A DNA stretch of 8,033 bases from an uncultured Lachnospiraceae bacterium (lineage in GTDB: Bacteria; Bacillota; Clostridia; Lachnospirales; Lachnospiraceae): the NCBI GenBank assembly GCA_947176785.1, contig CAMWSA010000166.1:1-8033 (forward strand), given 5' to 3'. Within the stretch, counting starts at the first letter, position 1. Each line of letters begins with the position of its first letter. A program made the translations under genes and the position numbers. The notes beneath the pieces were generated by a model. It made no database searches and was not told the DNA's origin. It saw only the letters and a list, made by a program, of their open reading frames with translations. Positions 1 to 5,681 of this stretch are shown here, piece by piece.

Positions 1-1
1 C

Positions 2-145
2 CATATGACTTGCTGCGGGTGCGCAATTTATAAAAACCATGCGGATGAATCTAAGCACTGGCGATTTCACTCATTGCAGCTTGAAATTGAGCATTGGACA
101 CGATATAATCAGAGCATCCAATGGGAATTTTGCAGGGGAATATGA
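2..145 (+). CDS. Possible 3' end of an unrecognised ORF (5'-partial)
   Basis: This reading frame is open from the left edge and ends at the TGA at 143-145; an in-frame ATG at 5 would give 46 residues. The peptide is rich in His, Trp and Gln (HWRFHSLQLEIEHWTRYNQ is part of it), with no motif I recognise. Its stop overlaps the ATG at 142 of the next frame as ATGA, a common arrangement for translationally coupled genes. Against it, a good vegetative promoter lies inside it at 81-109, and the piece is short enough to be open by chance. It may be the tail of a gene that begins outside the window. Confidence 0.25.
   Translation, partial: HMTCCGCAIYKNHADESKHWRFHSLQLEIEHWTRYNQSIQWEFCRGI
81..109 (+). 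promoter_or_regulatory. Sigma-A type promoter (TTGAAA - 17 bp - TATAAT)
   Basis: The -35 hexamer TTGAAA lies at 81-86 and a perfect -10 TATAAT at 104-109, with the optimal 17-bp spacer. Transcription would start around 115-117, leaving a short leader before the AGGGGAA Shine-Dalgarno (134-140) and the ATG at 142/145. It is the best promoter match in the window and would drive the small membrane protein frame that follows. Confidence 0.6.
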
Positions 146-576
146 TGGAAAAGAAAGTGTTTGGATGGGAACCCTGGTTCTTCATCGCGTTTGGTTTGTT
201 CCGTTTGTACAGGATATGAGCCTTAATAGATCGAAACTCTTATGCCAAGTTTTGGATAGGAGTCTTAGAAAATAAAGGGATATTCTATTTTGGTTCAGTG
301 GGTATTTTAGCCGCACTTTGCATATTAGGAGTTACCACTTTTGTAAAAAGCAGGCATAGAAACTACTGGTGGAGACGGATATATCTGTTTGGTGGCGTGT
401 ATCTGCTATTTGATTTATTTGCCATAGCAGTCGGCTTGGAGTTTTGGAATAACCTTTTATTATGGATGTTTAGTGTAAATTCGATATATTGGAATGCTGT
501 GTGGTTATTTTTCATATTGTTGGGCGGTTTTGTATTTGGGCTGGGCATAAAGCTCATGATACAAAGGAAAAGATAG
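142..576 (+). pseudogene. Small multi-pass membrane protein, interrupted by one in-frame TGA
   Basis: Starting at the ATG at 142 (or the adjacent ATG at 145, better spaced from AGGGGAA at 134-140), the frame reads MMEKKVFGWEPWFFIAFGLF, then meets TGA at 217-219 (codon 26). It continues open in the same frame to the stop at 574-576. Read through, the product is 144 residues. It has a short hydrophobic N-terminus and three clear membrane spans at about residues 47-68, 78-98 and 114-138, with a basic tail (IQRKR). TGG to TGA is a single-base change and the surrounding composition is Trp-rich, so the ancestral residue was probably Trp. The reading frame on both sides looks conserved, so the lesion is recent, or the gene restarts at GTG 298 (92 residues, three spans). 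I do not recognise the family and assign no function. Confidence 0.6.
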
Positions 577-626
577 TATCCATCGTTCCGATGAAGAAAT
601 ATTTAACAGGCGTTTATCAACACGAA

Positions 627-798
627 ATAGGCAATTGCGAAACGTTCTCCGCAAGTGACGTGGCTGATCAATATATACAAAAACGGGCTTGGAAGTAAAT
701 TTGTTCTGCAAATTTGCTTCATACAGTGACAAGTCGCCCTTATTCTGTAAATATTGCCCATTCATTGTTCCCGGAAAGGGCGTTTCGCAATCGCCTAT
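627..798. repeat. ~172-bp imperfect palindromic element (MITE-like)
   Basis: The outer 18 bases at 627-644 (ATAGGCAATTGCGAAACG) are the reverse complement of 781-798 with one mismatch. A second pair lies inside: 669-688 matches the complement of 736-756 (CAATAT.TACA.AA...GGGC) with a few differences. The centre is a near-perfect 11-bp hairpin, 693-703 against 709-719 with a 5-base loop. The whole element can therefore fold into one long, interrupted hairpin. Imperfect direct repeats abut both ends (CAACACGAA at 618-626, CAACGCGGAA at 799-808), resembling an aged ~9-bp target duplication. There is no transposase gene, so if mobile it would be non-autonomous. Reading inward from either end, the arms also encode similar peptides (IGNCET... 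and IGDCET...), a by-product of the symmetry. Confidence 0.6.
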
Positions 799-831
799 CA
801 ACGCGGAAGATAAAAGGGAGCAAATAAGCGC

Positions 832-860
832 TTGCTTTTTATAGAAAAAAAAGGTATCTT
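832..860 (+). promoter_or_regulatory. Weak candidate promoter upstream of glnN
   Basis: TTGCTT (832-837) and TATCTT (855-860) are separated by 17 bases, in an A-rich context (a run of A at 845-852). The match to the vegetative consensus is only partial. It is listed because it lies downstream of the palindromic element and would give a glnN leader of roughly 290 nt. No better candidate was seen between 800 and 1156. Confidence 0.25.
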
Positions 861-873
861 ATGTTAAGGGCAA

Positions 874-1005
874 GGCAAGAACGGCTTGCCGTATGCATAT
901 ACAAACGAACGATAAAATTTACCGATTCCTGCAGGGCACATGTTATACGATCAGACTTCCTGTGCCCCACAGGAAGAAAATCTAATCGCTCGTGAGTATA
1001 GCGAT
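874..1005 (+). promoter_or_regulatory. Structured glnN leader with three compact hairpins
   Basis: Three perfect stems occur in this stretch. GGCAAG/CTTGCC (874-879 with 885-890) has a 5-base loop. CTTCCTGTG/CACAGGAAG (956-964 with 968-976) has a 3-base loop. ATCGCT/AGCGAT (985-990 with 1000-1005) has a 9-base loop. None is followed by a T run, so none is an ordinary intrinsic terminator. A looser ATGGGG/CCCCAT pairing (1063-1068 with about 1097-1102) follows. Clostridial nitrogen genes can be controlled by ANTAR-domain proteins that bind paired leader hairpins, but these loops do not show the expected six-base pattern clearly, so that link is only a hypothesis. The rest of 799-1156 shows no gene. 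Confidence 0.4.
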
Positions 1006-1156
1006 AGGTTCCCGGAAGCTTTGCAGATAAAATCAGGCTTCAGGTAGATGAGGCGGAGAAAAAATGGGGAACCGGCACAAATGATTTCCAAGAAGCCCCA
1101 TGAAAAGCAGTTCAGGGATTCCGGGAGCATATTAACGACGAAAAGGAGTAAGCTGT

Positions 1157-3280
1157 ATGAGCGAAACGATAAATGTGGAGGAACTTTTCGCCAGCAGGGT
1201 ATTTACCCTGGGGAAGATGAAGGAGAGGCTTACACGGCAGGTATTTGCTGAAGTTAAGCGGGTGATGGAGCAGGGAGGCGAACTGCCCCTGTCCACCGCT
1301 GACGTAGTGGCTAAAGCCATGAAGGACTGGGCCGTGGAGAACGGCGCAACCCACTATACCCACTGGTTTCAGCCGTTGACCGGCATCACGGCGGAGAAGC
1401 ACGATGCATTTGTGTCCCACCCCGACAGCGAGGGCAGGATGCTGATGGAGTTCTCGGGCAAGGAACTGATCAAGGGAGAGCCGGATGCCTCCTCCTTTCC
1501 CTCCGGGGGGCTGCGGGCAACCTTTGAGGCCAGGGGCTATACTGCCTGGGATATGACTTCCCCCGCTTTTTTAAAGGAGGATGCCACCGGAGTGATTTTA
1601 TGCATTCCCACGGCCTTCTGTTCCTATACCGGGGAGGCTCTGGATAAAAAGACTCCCCTGCTGCGGTCCATGGAGGCTGTCAGCCAGCAGGCCCTTCGCA
1701 TTGTGCATCTGTTTGGCAACAGGGAGGCCACGAAGGTGGTGCCCAGCGTTGGAGCGGAGCAGGAGTACTTTTTGGTGGACCGGGAAAAATATCTGCAGCG
1801 CGAGGATTTGATTTTTGCCGGGCGTACCCTGTTTGGTGCCCCTGCGCCCAAGGGGCAGGAGTTGGAGGACCACTACTTTGGCACCATCAGGGAACGCATC
1901 GGTGCCTATATGAAGGATCTGAATATTGAACTCTGGAAGCTGGGCGTGACTGCCAAAACCCAGCACAATGAGGCGGCTCCGGCCCAGCATGAACTGGCTC
2001 CCATCTATGAGTCCGCCAATATAGCCGTGGATCACAACCAACTGGTCATGGAGACCATGAAAAAAGTGGCCGGACGCCACGGTCTGACATGTCTGCTGCA
2101 TGAGAAACCTTTTGCGGGGGTAAACGGCTCCGGCAAGCACGACAATTGGTCCCTGTGTACAGACAATGGAGTGAATCTGCTGGACCCCGGCGATACCCCC
2201 AATGCCAATATCCAGTTTCTGCTGGTGCTGGCCTGCATTATGAGGGCGGTGGACACCCATGCGGATTTGCTGCGCCAGAGCGCATCCGATGTGGGAAACG
2301 ACCACAGGCTGGGTGCCCATGAGGCTCCTCCTGCGATTATTTCCATGTTTCTGGGAGAACAGCTGGACGATGTGGTAAAGCAGCTGGTGGAGACCGGGGA
2401 GGCGGCCCATCTGATCGAGGGCGGCAAGCTGGAGACGGGTGTGTCCACTTTGCCGGATTTTGAGAAGGATGCCACTGACCGCAACAGGACTTCACCCTTT
2501 GCTTTTACCGGCAACAAGTTCGAGTTTCGCACGGTGGGTTCTGCGGATTCCATTGCCAGCCCCAACACCACGCTGAACGCCATTGTGGCGGAAGCCTTCT
2601 GTGAGGCGGCGGATACGCTGGAGCAGGAGACGGCTCAGGGCAAGGAATTCGAACTGGCGGTACATGACCTGATCAAAGAATATATGACCAGACACCAGCG
2701 GATTATATTTAACGGGGACGGCTATTCCAAGGAGTGGGTAAAGGAGGCGGAACGCCGGGGACTGCCCAATATAGGGTCCATGGTGGAGGCGGCAGGCACG
2801 CTGACTACGGATAAGGCCATCAGACTGTTTGAGAAATTCGGCATCTTCAACAGGGCGGAACTGGAATCCCGTGAGGAGATCTTGTACGAGACCTATGCCA
2901 AGACCATCAATATTGAGGCGCTGACCATGATTAACATGGCTAACAAGAAATATATCCCGGCGGTGGTGGGATACACCAGGACTTTGGCGGATACAGTGAT
3001 CGCAGTGCGGGAAGCCGGCGCGGATGCCACCGTGCAGGCGGAATTGCTGGGTGAGGTGAATGTGCTGCTGGCCGCCGCCAGAAAAGCCCTGAAGGAACTG
3101 GAGAGAGTCACCGCAGAGGCCGGTGCCATGCAGGACGCCAGGGCCCAGGCATTTTTCTACAAGGATACCGTGAAAGAGGCTATGGAGGCGCTGCGCACTC
3201 CGGTGGATGCACTGGAGATGCTGGTGGATAAGAAAGTCTGGCCTGTGCCCTCCTATGGGGAGTTGATCTTTGAAGTGTAA
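1157..3280 (+). CDS. glnN: Type III glutamine synthetase (GSIII)
   Basis: This cytoplasmic enzyme makes glutamine from glutamate, ammonia and ATP and is the main route of ammonium assimilation. At 707 residues it has the GSIII length (about 700-730), far longer than the ~450 of GlnA. Hallmarks in order are THYTHWFQPLTG (65-76) in the GSIII N-terminal domain, the metal-binding GAEQEYF (199-205), NEAAPAQHELAP (271-282), HEKPFAGVNGSGKHDNWS (315-332) with the ATP/glutamate-site Gly loop and His, NDHRLGAHEAPPA (381-393), and RTSPFAFTGNKFEFRTVGS (444-462). A long helical C-terminal part follows (about 490-707), typical of the dodecameric GSIII. The start is set by AAAAGGAG at 1141-1148, eight bases before the ATG. 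It stands alone, with no glutamate synthase or PII gene in the window. The structured leader at 874-1005 suggests post-initiation control. No lesion is seen and all active-site blocks are intact. Confidence 0.96.
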   Translation: MSETINVEELFASRVFTLGKMKERLTRQVFAEVKRVMEQGGELPLSTADVVAKAMKDWAVENGATHYTHWFQPLTGITAEKHDAFVSHPDSEGRMLMEFSGKELIKGEPDASSFPSGGLRATFEARGYTAWDMTSPAFLKEDATGVILCIPTAFCSYTGEALDKKTPLLRSMEAVSQQALRIVHLFGNREATKVVPSVGAEQEYFLVDREKYLQREDLIFAGRTLFGAPAPKGQELEDHYFGTIRERIGAYMKDLNIELWKLGVTAKTQHNEAAPAQHELAPIYESANIAVDHNQLVMETMKKVAGRHGLTCLLHEKPFAGVNGSGKHDNWSLCTDNGVNLLDPGDTPNANIQFLLVLACIMRAVDTHADLLRQSASDVGNDHRLGAHEAPPAIISMFLGEQLDDVVKQLVETGEAAHLIEGGKLETGVSTLPDFEKDATDRNRTSPFAFTGNKFEFRTVGSADSIASPNTTLNAIVAEAFCEAADTLEQETAQGKEFELAVHDLIKEYMTRHQRIIFNGDGYSKEWVKEAERRGLPNIGSMVEAAGTLTTDKAIRLFEKFGIFNRAELESREEILYETYAKTINIEALTMINMANKKYIPAVVGYTRTLADTVIAVREAGADATVQAELLGEVNVLLAAARKALKELERVTAEAGAMQDARAQAFFYKDTVKEAMEALRTPVDALEMLVDKKVWPVPSYGELIFEV

Positions 3281-3379
3281 GTGTGAATTATTAACCGGAT
3301 AAAGCGTAACATTCTTAAGTCGAGTGCAGGCAGTAATCACGGAATGAAATTCATATATCCAGAATATAATATGTATTAA

Positions 3380-3511
3380 TTCAGATGGGAATCACTTAGC
3401 CATATGCGAAAAAGAATGATACGCGCAGCAGATCAATATTCAGATTCTGATAAGGTTATTTTTGTTGGCCACGGGGCGGCTTTTAGGTGTTTAACATATA
3501 TTGAAAAAATG
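3380..3511 (+). pseudogene. Remnant of a histidine phosphatase (phosphoglycerate-mutase-like) C-terminus
   Basis: In frame from 3380 (after a TAA at 3377-3379) the DNA reads ESLSHMRKRMIRAADQYS followed by DKVIFVGHGAAFRCLTY and IEKM. The hydrophobic strand followed by GHG is the second catalytic His motif of the histidine phosphatase superfamily, and a preceding S-x-x-x-x-R helix is typical. The first motif (RHG near the N-terminus) and most of the domain are missing upstream. After residue IEKM the frame turns into low-complexity hydrophobic sequence that looks non-homologous. An ATG at 3404 could start a 97-codon ORF, but there is no convincing Shine-Dalgarno and that protein would lack half its active site. 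It is best read as a decayed fragment. The family call rests on one motif and its flanks. Confidence 0.5.
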
Positions 3512-3624
3512 GATTGGCTCTTGTTTTTTCATATCAGCTGTGTTATGATAATGCATATTTTGAAAGGCCATTATCGGCATGTGGCAGGAAGAGGGACCGG
3601 ATGCAAAATCGGGTATATGAACCG

Positions 3625-3755
3625 TTTACTCACGGCCGGCTGGATTTTCCTTCCTGCACGGCGCATGTTGTCTATAGTCAACGACATATGTCGTTGACTA
3701 TAATTATGCAGCATGGGGCGTGCAGGGCCTGGAAAATCCTTTCGGTCGTGAATAT
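3625..3755. repeat. Dispersed palindromic repeat, copy 1
   Basis: Nested inverted repeats share nearly one centre: TCACGGCCG (3630-3638) with CGGTCGTGA (3743-3751, one G.T-type difference), GGATTTTCC (3642-3650) with GGAAAATCC (3731-3739), CCTGCACG (3653-3660) with CGTGCAGG (3719-3726), CATG with GCATG, and the perfect inner palindrome 3673-3702. The unit would fold as one ~120-nt hairpin. It aligns without gaps to 6361-6474 at an offset of 2736 bases, with 85 of 114 identities by hand count over 3625-3738. Copy 1 is the more symmetric and so probably closer to the ancestral form. It carries no gene; translated pieces such as MLHNY..RHM on the minus strand are products of the repeat. Confidence 0.75.
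3673..3702. repeat. Perfect 30-bp palindrome
   Basis: The half-site TATAGTCAACGACAT (3673-3687) is followed directly by its exact reverse complement (3688-3702), with no spacer. It is the core of repeat copy 1. It could extrude as a cruciform or form a 15-bp RNA stem with an inner CATATG tip, and it is also large enough to be a dimeric protein-binding site. In copy 2 only the right half is kept, so strict symmetry is not needed for the element to persist. Confidence 0.8.
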
Positions 3756-3778
3756 AGAGAATAGGGACGACGATAGAT

Positions 3779-3814
3779 AGCGCTTGTAGCTGTGGAGACA
3801 TAGGTACAAGCGCT
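3779..3814. repeat. Hairpin with perfect 10-bp stem
   Basis: AGCGCTTGTA (3779-3788) pairs perfectly with TACAAGCGCT (3805-3814) across a 16-base loop. It lies 24 bases after the end of repeat copy 1 and is not shared with copy 2. No T run follows on either strand, so it is not a standard terminator. It may be an independent operator or structural element, or the relic of another small repeat. Confidence 0.5.
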
Positions 3815-3982
3815 GCATGTGTTGTGCCTATGCGGAAAAGGACAGATCAGGGATACAGCCATGAGAACGGGCAGGGAGATCAGTACCGCATTGGTAAGAG
3901 ATTACGGATGTGGGGACTGGTCTTTTTATATGCAAAAAAAAGACAGCGCAGGTTGCAGGACAGCGCGAAAGGGGGTGATCCC

Positions 3983-4045
3983 ATGGGACATTGTGACGAT
4001 GCCCGGATGGACGATAAGGACGGCGGAGTGAAAATATATGTATAA
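3983..4045 (+). CDS. Tiny ORF with very strong Shine-Dalgarno, upstream of aspS
   Basis: The ATG at 3983 opens a 20-codon frame (MGHCDDARMDDKDGG, then VKIYV) ending in TAA at 4043-4045. The bases AAAGGGGGTGATC at 3968-3980 match the full anti-Shine-Dalgarno complement at 12 of 13 positions, seven bases before the ATG, which is stronger than for any main gene here. After the TAA the same frame stays open for 33 more codons (ending QPPELEEYKEWAEKIRKQQ, then KKR) to a stop at 4145-4147, overlapping the aspS start. It could be a leader peptide, a small unknown protein, or a longer small protein broken by one stop. The Asp-rich peptide matches no family I know. Confidence 0.3.
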   Translation: MGHCDDARMDDKDGGVKIYV

Positions 4046-4070
4046 AATGAAAAAGAGGCAACAGGAATAT

Positions 4071-4085
4071 GGGGCACGCAGCCCC
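4071..4085 (+). promoter_or_regulatory. Short GC hairpin just before the aspS ribosome-binding site
   Basis: GGGGC (4071-4075) pairs with GCCCC (4081-4085) around the loop ACGCA. It ends seven bases before the GGAGG at 4093-4097 that serves the AspRS gene. It is too short and lacks a T run for termination, but it could influence ribosome access. The rest of 3815-4107 shows no T-box consensus. Confidence 0.3.
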
Positions 4086-4107
4086 CTGAATTGGAGGAAT
4101 ATAAAGA

Positions 4108-5523
4108 ATGGGCGGAAAAAATCAGAAAACAACAGAAAAAGCGGTAAAAGAAACGGTAAAAAGCGTATCCGGCTTCTCCTTAGAGGAGATTGGGAGGCAG
4201 GCGGGAGGGGAGGTTATCCTTCATGGCAGCGTTTATAAGCTGCGGCGCATGAGCGGATTTGCCTTTGTATTGCTGCGCACCGGCAGGCATGTGATCCAGT
4301 GTATATACAGTCCGGAATTTTCCCGGTTTGGCCTGGAAGAAATGGTGGAGGAGAGTTGTGTTCGGGTCCGGGCACTGGTAGCGGCGGAGGAGCGCTCCCG
4401 GCTGGGCTGGGAACTGCGGCTGCTGGAGTTAGAGGTGTTGTCCGTTCCGGCAGAACCCATGCCCATCGTGATCAACCAGAAGAAGGTAAGTACTTCCATA
4501 GAGAACCTGCTCGACTACAGGATGCTGACCCTGCGCAATGAAAAGCAGCGGGCTATCTTTAAGATTCAGGAAGCCATCTGCCAGGGGTTTCGCATGTATC
4601 TGCAGGGACAGCACTTCACGGAGATTCATTCCCCCAAGCTGGTGGAAGCAGGGGCGGAGGGAGGAGCCAACATCTTTTCACTGGACTATTTTGGACGGCA
4701 GGCGTATCTGGCCCAGAGTCCTCAGTTTTACAAGCAGATGATGGTGGGAGTCTATGAGAGGGTCTATGAGGTCGGGCCGGTGTTTCGGGCAGAAAAGCAT
4801 GACACGTCCCGGCATTTGAACGAATACACGGGTGTGGACTTCGAGATGGGCTATATTGAGAGCTTTGAGGAAATTATGGAGATGGAGGAGGGGATGCTGC
4901 AGGCGGCCCTGGAGTATCTACAGACGGCCTGCGCGCAGGAACTTGGGCTGTTGGAAGTGCGCATGCCGAAGTTTGCCGCGGAGAGCAAGGCCGGGCCGGC
5001 GGAAGTGCCGCCGCAGAAGGCCGAACTGCCCATGGGCCGCATACCCCGGATACGCTTTGCGGATGCCAAGGCCCTGGTGGCGGAGCATTACTGCCGTCCC
5101 ATGGGGGAGAAGGAGGACCTTGACCCGGAGGAAGAAAATCTGCTGTGCCAGTATATCCGAGGGCACTATGGCAGCGCCTTTGTCTTTGTGACCCATTATC
5201 CCGAAGCGAAGCGTCCCTTCTACGCCATGGATAACCCGGAAAACCCGGCGGAGACACTGAGCTTTGATCTGCTCTTCCGGGGCCTGGAGATCACCACCGG
5301 GGGCCAGCGTATCCACGGCTATCAGGAACAGCTGGAAAAGCTTAAGCGGCGGGGCATGCATCCGGAGGAATTTGCCAGTTATCTGTTGATGCACCGTCAT
5401 GGTATGCCGCCTCATGGGGGCCTGGGTCTTGGCCTGGAGCGGTTTACCGCCAGGCTGCTGGCCTGCGAGAATGTGCGGGCGGCCAGCCTGTTCCCCCGGG
5501 ATATTCACCGGCTGACCCCTTAG
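4108..5523 (+). CDS. Archaeal/eukaryal-type aspartyl-tRNA synthetase, probably nondiscriminating (AspRS2-like)
   Basis: This class IIb aminoacyl-tRNA synthetase charges tRNA with aspartate. An N-terminal anticodon-binding OB fold (about 33-112) follows a Lys-rich 20-residue extension. The catalytic core has motif 1 around HFTEIHSPKLVEAGAEGGAN (169-188), LAQSPQFYKQ (201-210), motif 2 VGPVFRAEKHDTSRHLNEYT (222-241) and motif 3 GLGLGLERF (438-446). The 471-residue length and the lack of the GAD insertion of ~590-residue bacterial AspS place it in the archaeal/eukaryal group. Such enzymes in bacteria can also charge tRNA-Asn with Asp for conversion by GatCAB. A loosely conserved linker (about 290-310, AESKAGPAEVPPQKAELP) precedes IPRIRF. 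GGAGG at 4093-4097 lies ten bases before the ATG. AsnRS is the main alternative. No gatCAB or asparagine gene is nearby, and bacterial Clostridia usually have another AspS, so this copy may be accessory. Aspartate rather than asparagine specificity, and discrimination between tRNAs, are inferred. Confidence 0.85.
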   Translation: MGGKNQKTTEKAVKETVKSVSGFSLEEIGRQAGGEVILHGSVYKLRRMSGFAFVLLRTGRHVIQCIYSPEFSRFGLEEMVEESCVRVRALVAAEERSRLGWELRLLELEVLSVPAEPMPIVINQKKVSTSIENLLDYRMLTLRNEKQRAIFKIQEAICQGFRMYLQGQHFTEIHSPKLVEAGAEGGANIFSLDYFGRQAYLAQSPQFYKQMMVGVYERVYEVGPVFRAEKHDTSRHLNEYTGVDFEMGYIESFEEIMEMEEGMLQAALEYLQTACAQELGLLEVRMPKFAAESKAGPAEVPPQKAELPMGRIPRIRFADAKALVAEHYCRPMGEKEDLDPEEENLLCQYIRGHYGSAFVFVTHYPEAKRPFYAMDNPENPAETLSFDLLFRGLEITTGGQRIHGYQEQLEKLKRRGMHPEEFASYLLMHRHGMPPHGGLGLGLERFTARLLACENVRAASLFPRDIHRLTP

Positions 5524-5553
5524 TCCCAGGGCACATGGTTTGTAGTGGACGCT

Positions 5554-5582
5554 CCCTGTCATACTGACAAAAGTCGACAGGG
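5554..5582. repeat. Inverted repeat in the aspS-regulator spacer
   Basis: CCCTGTC (5554-5560) and GACAGGG (5576-5582) form a perfect 7-bp stem with a 15-base A-rich loop (atactgacaaaagtc). It lies 31 bases after the AspRS stop and 100 bases before the response regulator. There is no T tract, so termination is doubtful. It may be an operator for the two-component operon or a weak terminator for aspS. Confidence 0.35.
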
Positions 5583-5602
5583 GATACCCAAGCGGACAAA
5601 AT

Positions 5603-5613
5603 TATGATACAAT
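5603..5613 (+). promoter_or_regulatory. Candidate -10 region for the two-component operon
   Basis: TATGATACAAT contains two overlapping -10-like hexamers (TATGAT and TACAAT) about 70 bases before the response regulator. No good -35 lies 16-18 bases upstream, so it would need an activator, possibly the regulator itself, or be a chance match. The AT-rich block here stands out from the GC-rich flanks. Confidence 0.25.
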
Positions 5614-5681
5614 CAGTATACAAACCGGAAGCATAATGGTGCGGAGCGCAAGGATGACAAAATATTGAAGGGGATGAAGGA

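Noticed and set aside
217..219. Selenocysteine or TGA-as-Trp recoding
   Set aside because: No selenoprotein context is seen and other genes use TGG for Trp and TGA as a genuine stop (for example the response regulator end). A nonsense mutation is simpler.
505..801. 98-codon minus-strand frame across 505-801
   Set aside because: It begins with TTG inside the palindromic element and runs through its arm and the membrane gene antisense; explained by the repeat.
956..976. Intrinsic terminator from the CTTCCTGTG/CACAGGAAG hairpin
   Set aside because: The stem is strong but followed by AAAATCTAAT, not a T run, and the opposite strand also lacks a proper T tract.
1048..1251. 67-codon frame overlapping the glnN start
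   Set aside because: No good ribosome-binding site, no motif, and most of it lies out of frame within glnN.
1598..3340. Long minus-strand frames opposite glnN (270 and 282 codons)
   Set aside because: They mirror the codons of an unmistakable glutamine synthetase, have no ribosome-binding sites or motifs, and are shadows.
3571..3801. Small proteins over the repeats containing MLHNY..RHM or SCT...RHMS..IIMQH
   Set aside because: The same peptides recur in both repeat copies in non-coding positions without ribosome-binding sites; they are translations of the repeat.
3815..4107. T-box riboswitch before the AspRS gene
   Set aside because: The conserved T-box sequence and an associated terminator are not present.
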